NCBI GenBank assembly: GCA_963848495.1 | Contig: CAWKDV010000002.1 | Location: 1,178,001 to 1,242,000, forward strand | Direction of reading: 5' to 3' | DNA: 64,000 nt | DNA from: JAICJR01 sp963848495 | GTDB taxonomy: Bacteria; Actinomycetota; Thermoleophilia; Solirubrobacterales; Thermoleophilaceae | In this document: positions 60,983-64,000 of the stretch, one piece after another | Numbering within the stretch: position 1 is the stretch's first letter | Layout of the letters: every line of letters begins with the position of its first letter | Program-made: the position numbers and the translations under genes | The notes under the pieces: generated by a model | Databases searched by the model: none | Seen by the model: the letters and a program-made list of their open reading frames with translations, nothing else | Told to the model about the DNA's origin: nothing

Positions 60983-62893
60983 GTGACCGTCCCTGTTCCC
61001 GCCGTCTCGCGCAGCCCCTTCCCCCCAATAGCGGACTACGCGTTCCTCTCCGACTGCCACACCACGGCGCTGGTCGCTCCCAGCGGGGCGGTCGAGTGGA
61101 TGTGCCTCCCGCGGATGGACAGTCCCAGCGTGTTCGGCTCGATGCTCGACCGCGACGCCGGCAGCTTCCGGCTGGGGCCCGTCGACGTGATGGTGCCCGC
61201 GGCGCGGCGCTACATCCCCGGCACGACGGTGCTGGAGACCACCTGGATGACGCGCAGCGGCTGGTGCATCGTGCGTGAGGCGCTGCTGATGGGGCCCTGG
61301 CACCACGAGCACGCGCACGAGTCGAGCCACCGCCGGCCGCCGACCGACCGCGACGCGGAGCACGTGCTGCTCAGGCTCGCCTACTGCGCCCAGGGGTCGG
61401 TCGAGCTGAACCTGATCTGCGAGCCGATGCTCGACTACGGGCGCCTGTCGCCCACCTGGAACTGGGTCGATGACAGCTACCACGACGCCGTGGCCACGGC
61501 CAAGGGCATGGACGACCTCGAGCTGCGGCTGCGCACGGATCTGCGCGTCGGCTTCGAGGGCCGGCGCTGCGAGGCGCGCACCACCCTGAGCGAGGGGCAG
61601 GGCTGCTACGTGGCGCTCTCCTGGGCCAGCGACCACGACGGGCTGCCGGGGGACTACGAGGAGGCCGGCCGCCACCTCGACGAGACCAAGGCGTTCTGGC
61701 GCGAGTGGCTCGATCACGGCCAGTTCCCCGACCATCCCTGGCGGGTCTATCTCCAGCGCAGCGCGCTCACGCTGAAGGGCCTGAGCTACATGCCCTCCGG
61801 CGCGCTGTCGGCGGCCACCACCACCTCGCTGCCGGAGACCCCCGGCGGCCAGCGCAACTGGGACTACCGCTACGCCTGGATCCGCGACTCGACCTTCGCG
61901 CTCTGGGGTCTCTACACGCTCGGCTTCGACTACGAGGCCAACGATTTCTTCTTCTTCATCGCGGATGCGTGCGGCGCGGGGGAGAAGCCGCTGCAGGTGC
62001 TATACGGGATCGGCGGTGAGGCGCGGCTGCCGGAGCGGGAGCTGGACCACCTCGACGGCTACGAGCAGTCGCGGCCCGTACGCGTTGGCAACGACGCCTA
62101 CAAGCAGGACCAGCACGACGTCTGGGGCGCGTTCCTCGACTCGGTCTACATCCACGCGAAGTCGCGCGACTACCTGCCCGAGCAGCTCTGGCCGCTGCTG
62201 GCGCGGCAGGTGGAGACGGCGATCGAGCACTGGCGCGAGCCGGACCGCGGCATCTGGGAGGTGCGCGGCGAGCCGAAGCACTTCACGTCGTCGAAGGTGT
62301 TCTGCTGGGTGGCGGTGGAGCGCGGCGCGCGGCTCGCCCGCCTGCGCGAGGACGAGAAGACGGCCAAGCGCTGGAGCGACGCCGCGGATGAGATCCAGGC
62401 CGACGTGCTCGCCAACGGACTCGACAAGCGCGGCGTGTTCACGCAGTACTACGGCACCGACGCGCTCGACGCATCGCTCCTGCTCCTCCCGCTGCTGCGC
62501 TTCCTGCCGCCGAGAGACGAGCGCATACGCAACACGGTGCTGGCCATCGCGGACGAGCTGAGTGAGAACGGCTTCGTGCTGCGCTACCGCCCGGAGGAGA
62601 CCGACGACGGCCTCGGCGGTCCCGAGGGGGCGTTCCTGATCTGCTCGTTCTGGCTCGTGTCGGCCCTGCTCGAGATCGGCGAGTACGTCCGCGGCCGCGA
62701 TATGTGCGAGCGCCTACTCGCCCACGCGAGCGACCTCTACCTCTACGCCGAGGAGCTCGACCCGCGCACCGGCCGCCACCTGGGCAACTTCCCGCAGGCG
62801 TTCACCCACCTCGCGCTGATCAACGCCGTGATGCACGTGGTCCGCGCGGAGGCCCAGGAGGACCCGTCCAAGTTCGAGCACCTGCGCATCTGA
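60983..62893 (+). CDS. Glycoside hydrolase family 15 protein (trehalase/glucoamylase type)
   Basis: A 636-residue cytoplasmic enzyme with the GH15 arrangement: an N-terminal beta domain (IADYAFLSDCHTTALVAPSG, VEWMCLPRMDSPSVFGSMLD) and a C-terminal (alpha/alpha)6 barrel (SLPETPGGQRNWDYRYAWIR, DSTFALWGLYTLGFDYEAND, YGTDALDASLLLLPLLRFLP, FLICSFWLVSALLEIGEYV). Proteins with this exact start (IaDYaFLSDC) are often trehalases in actinobacteria, but glucoamylase cannot be excluded. Trehalose breakdown would supply glucose for glk and the pentose phosphate operon upstream. Confidence 0.9.
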   Translation: MTVPVPAVSRSPFPPIADYAFLSDCHTTALVAPSGAVEWMCLPRMDSPSVFGSMLDRDAGSFRLGPVDVMVPAARRYIPGTTVLETTWMTRSGWCIVREALLMGPWHHEHAHESSHRRPPTDRDAEHVLLRLAYCAQGSVELNLICEPMLDYGRLSPTWNWVDDSYHDAVATAKGMDDLELRLRTDLRVGFEGRRCEARTTLSEGQGCYVALSWASDHDGLPGDYEEAGRHLDETKAFWREWLDHGQFPDHPWRVYLQRSALTLKGLSYMPSGALSAATTTSLPETPGGQRNWDYRYAWIRDSTFALWGLYTLGFDYEANDFFFFIADACGAGEKPLQVLYGIGGEARLPERELDHLDGYEQSRPVRVGNDAYKQDQHDVWGAFLDSVYIHAKSRDYLPEQLWPLLARQVETAIEHWREPDRGIWEVRGEPKHFTSSKVFCWVAVERGARLARLREDEKTAKRWSDAADEIQADVLANGLDKRGVFTQYYGTDALDASLLLLPLLRFLPPRDERIRNTVLAIADELSENGFVLRYRPEETDDGLGGPEGAFLICSFWLVSALLEIGEYVRGRDMCERLLAHASDLYLYAEELDPRTGRHLGNFPQAFTHLALINAVMHVVRAEAQEDPSKFEHLRI

Positions 62894-62941
62894 GCCGCTA
62901 AGTTTGATGGACTTCGAAGTGGGTACGAGTGAGGGCGCAGA

Positions 62942-63628
62942 ATGAACATCGAGAGCCTCGACCACATTGCACTCTGGGTCGCAGACCGCGACCGGCTGGC
63001 CGACTTCCTCACCACGCACGTCGGGATGCACGAGATCGAGCGCACCGACGCGTTCACGCTCGTCGGCGCCGACGCCCGGCGCGGCAAGCTCACGCTGTTC
63101 GCCGCCGAGGGTGAGCGCGAGCGCGGTCCGCTGGCGGAGGTGGGCATCGAGGTGACCGATCTCGACCGCGCGCTGTCCGCGCTGCCGAGGGGGCTCGAGC
63201 TCGAGCTGCGCGCCGACGGCAGCATGGCGTTCGACGCGCCGGAGGGTCTGGTGCTGGTCCTCGTCGAGGCGCCGACGGGGCACGACTACGACCTTCACCA
63301 CCTCACGCTGGAGGTGCCCGACCCGGCTTCGAGCTTCGTCGAGCTGAGCGCGCTCGGCTTCACGGCCTCGGACGGCAAGCTGTTCGCCGCCGGCAAGGAG
63401 ATCCGGCTCGAGGAGGGCGGCGACGGACACGAGCCCGAGCGGCCGCTGCTCAACCACATCGCCCTGCGCGTGGAATCGGCCGGCGATCACATCAGGGAGG
63501 CCGAGGACCGCGGCCTCGAGATCGCCGACGTGAAGGACGCGGAGAACACCTACGCGGTGTTCGTCTGGGGTCCCGACCGCATCAAGCTCGAGTACGTCGA
63601 GCACAAGGCCAGCTTCTCGCTCGTATAG
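62942..63628 (+). CDS. VOC-superfamily protein (extradiol dioxygenase-like)
   Basis: A 228-residue vicinal-oxygen-chelate protein with two glyoxalase/dioxygenase modules. Module 1: ESLDHIALWVADRDRLADFL (metal-ligand His in DHIAL). Module 2: HDYDLHHLTLEVPDPASSFV and NHIALRVESAGDHIREAED. The C-terminal region ends in GPDRIKLEYVEH with the Glu ligand typical of the family. A role in aromatic-ring cleavage or glyoxal detoxification is inferred only. ATG 62942; 2 nt separate it from the following flavoprotein gene. Confidence 0.85.
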   Translation: MNIESLDHIALWVADRDRLADFLTTHVGMHEIERTDAFTLVGADARRGKLTLFAAEGERERGPLAEVGIEVTDLDRALSALPRGLELELRADGSMAFDAPEGLVLVLVEAPTGHDYDLHHLTLEVPDPASSFVELSALGFTASDGKLFAAGKEIRLEEGGDGHEPERPLLNHIALRVESAGDHIREAEDRGLEIADVKDAENTYAVFVWGPDRIKLEYVEHKASFSLV

Positions 63629-63630
63629 CC

Positions 63631-64000
63631 ATGGCCGACCTGATCGTGGCCGGCGCTGGGATGGCCGGCCTGGCGGCGGCGGCCCGCGCCCGCGAGCTGG
63701 GCGCCTCGGTGACCGTGTACGAGAAGGGCGACCGGCCCGGCGGCTCGATGCTGCTCTCGAGCGGGGTGATCTGGCGCTACCGCGAGCTCGAGCGCTTCCG
63801 CGAGGAATGCCCCGGCGGCGATGTGGAGCTGCAGCGCCAGGTGCACGAGCGGCTCGACGACGCGCTCGACTGGCTCGAGTCCCTCGGCGCGCCGGTGACA
63901 GGTCGCGAGACGGGCAACCCGCTGACGACCGGGCGGCGCTTCCACACCGCCGGTCTCACCGAGGCGCTCAGCCGCCATGGCGGTGAGCTGCGCCTCGGCG
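63631..64000 (+). CDS. FAD-dependent oxidoreductase, N-terminal part (truncated by window edge)
   Basis: The first 123 residues of a flavoprotein of the fumarate reductase/3-ketosteroid dehydrogenase type. MADLIVAGAGMAGLAAAARA carries the FAD GxGxxG motif, followed by VTVYEKGDRPGGSMLLSSG, where GGS and the Ser-rich loop are typical of this group. Located 2 nt after the VOC gene, so they are probably co-transcribed and may form a small catabolic operon. The gene continues beyond 64000. Confidence 0.85.
   Translation, partial: MADLIVAGAGMAGLAAAARARELGASVTVYEKGDRPGGSMLLSSGVIWRYRELERFREECPGGDVELQRQVHERLDDALDWLESLGAPVTGRETGNPLTTGRRFHTAGLTEALSRHGGELRLG

Overview
The window is about 70% GC. It has frequent GTG starts, many ATGA/GTGA/TGATG overlaps between stop and start codons, and strong GC bias at third codon positions. 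The gene set (OpcA with Zwf, GuaB3 beside GuaA, a SigB/SigF-type sigma factor, a caa3-type oxidase, RNase PH with RdgB, a transaldolase/phosphoglucose isomerase fusion, TldD/TldE) points to a high-GC actinobacterium. Class Thermoleophilia (Solirubrobacterales and relatives) is the likeliest placement, but this is inferred from style and gene content; no marker comparison was possible. Almost everything is chromosomal housekeeping. I see no phage, IS element, CRISPR array, rRNA or tRNA gene.

Layout: 1-5.1 kb asnB, murI, rph, rdgB, cation-efflux transporter. 5.1-8.4 kb a roadblock-like protein, a small basic protein, tldD and tldE. 8.5-13.8 kb HU, pyrF, a secreted beta-propeller-like protein, a LysM protein, a D,D-carboxypeptidase and a PfkB kinase. 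13.9-20.6 kb sigma factor, guaB3, guaA, then ndh (minus), a universal stress protein, a GlsB/YeaQ-type membrane protein and a flavodoxin-family gene (minus). 20.7-24.8 kb heme O synthase (minus), rplM-rpsI, glmM. 24.8-28.0 kb mntR-mntH and a polytopic GT87-like protein. 28.0-36.4 kb glmS-acpS-nnrDE-alr-cca-like-corA-hit-csp-infA. 36.5-43.2 kb secreted and membrane proteins of unknown function, a glycosyltransferase, a cytochrome c/cupredoxin lipoprotein, a PilB-type ATPase and an acetyltransferase. 43.2-50.1 kb minus-strand suhB and the oxidase cluster ctaC-ctaD-usp-ctaE, an AraC regulator, a CBS protein and two tiny membrane proteins. 50.2-60.2 kb an oxidative and non-oxidative pentose phosphate operon (glk-tkt-tal/pgi-gnd-zwf-opcA-pgl). 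60.2-64 kb a small cupredoxin, a GH15 enzyme, a VOC protein and the start of a flavoprotein.

Two features stand out. First, at least eight intergenic sites carry arrays of 7-bp tandem repeats. Most are arranged as two inverted arms (4 x 7 bp, a loop of about 14 nt, 4 x 7 bp) directly after a stop codon. The heptamer differs between sites but the architecture is kept, which suggests a repeat family that forms long hairpins at gene ends. Second, nine genes' worth of breakpoints show a one-base frame change (rph, rdgB, CDF, tldE twice, flavodoxin twice, glycosyltransferase, ctaC), and each is repaired by deleting one base. That uniform direction looks like sequencing or consensus error, so I annotate these as single genes with frameshifts.

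Functionally, the window covers central carbon metabolism (pentose phosphate pathway, glucose phosphorylation, amino sugars), aerobic respiration (NDH-2, heme O synthase, caa3 oxidase, cupredoxin/cytochrome c carriers), purine nucleotide synthesis and salvage, envelope building (MurI, Alr, GlmS, GlmM, carboxypeptidase, LysM) and Mn/Mg homeostasis.
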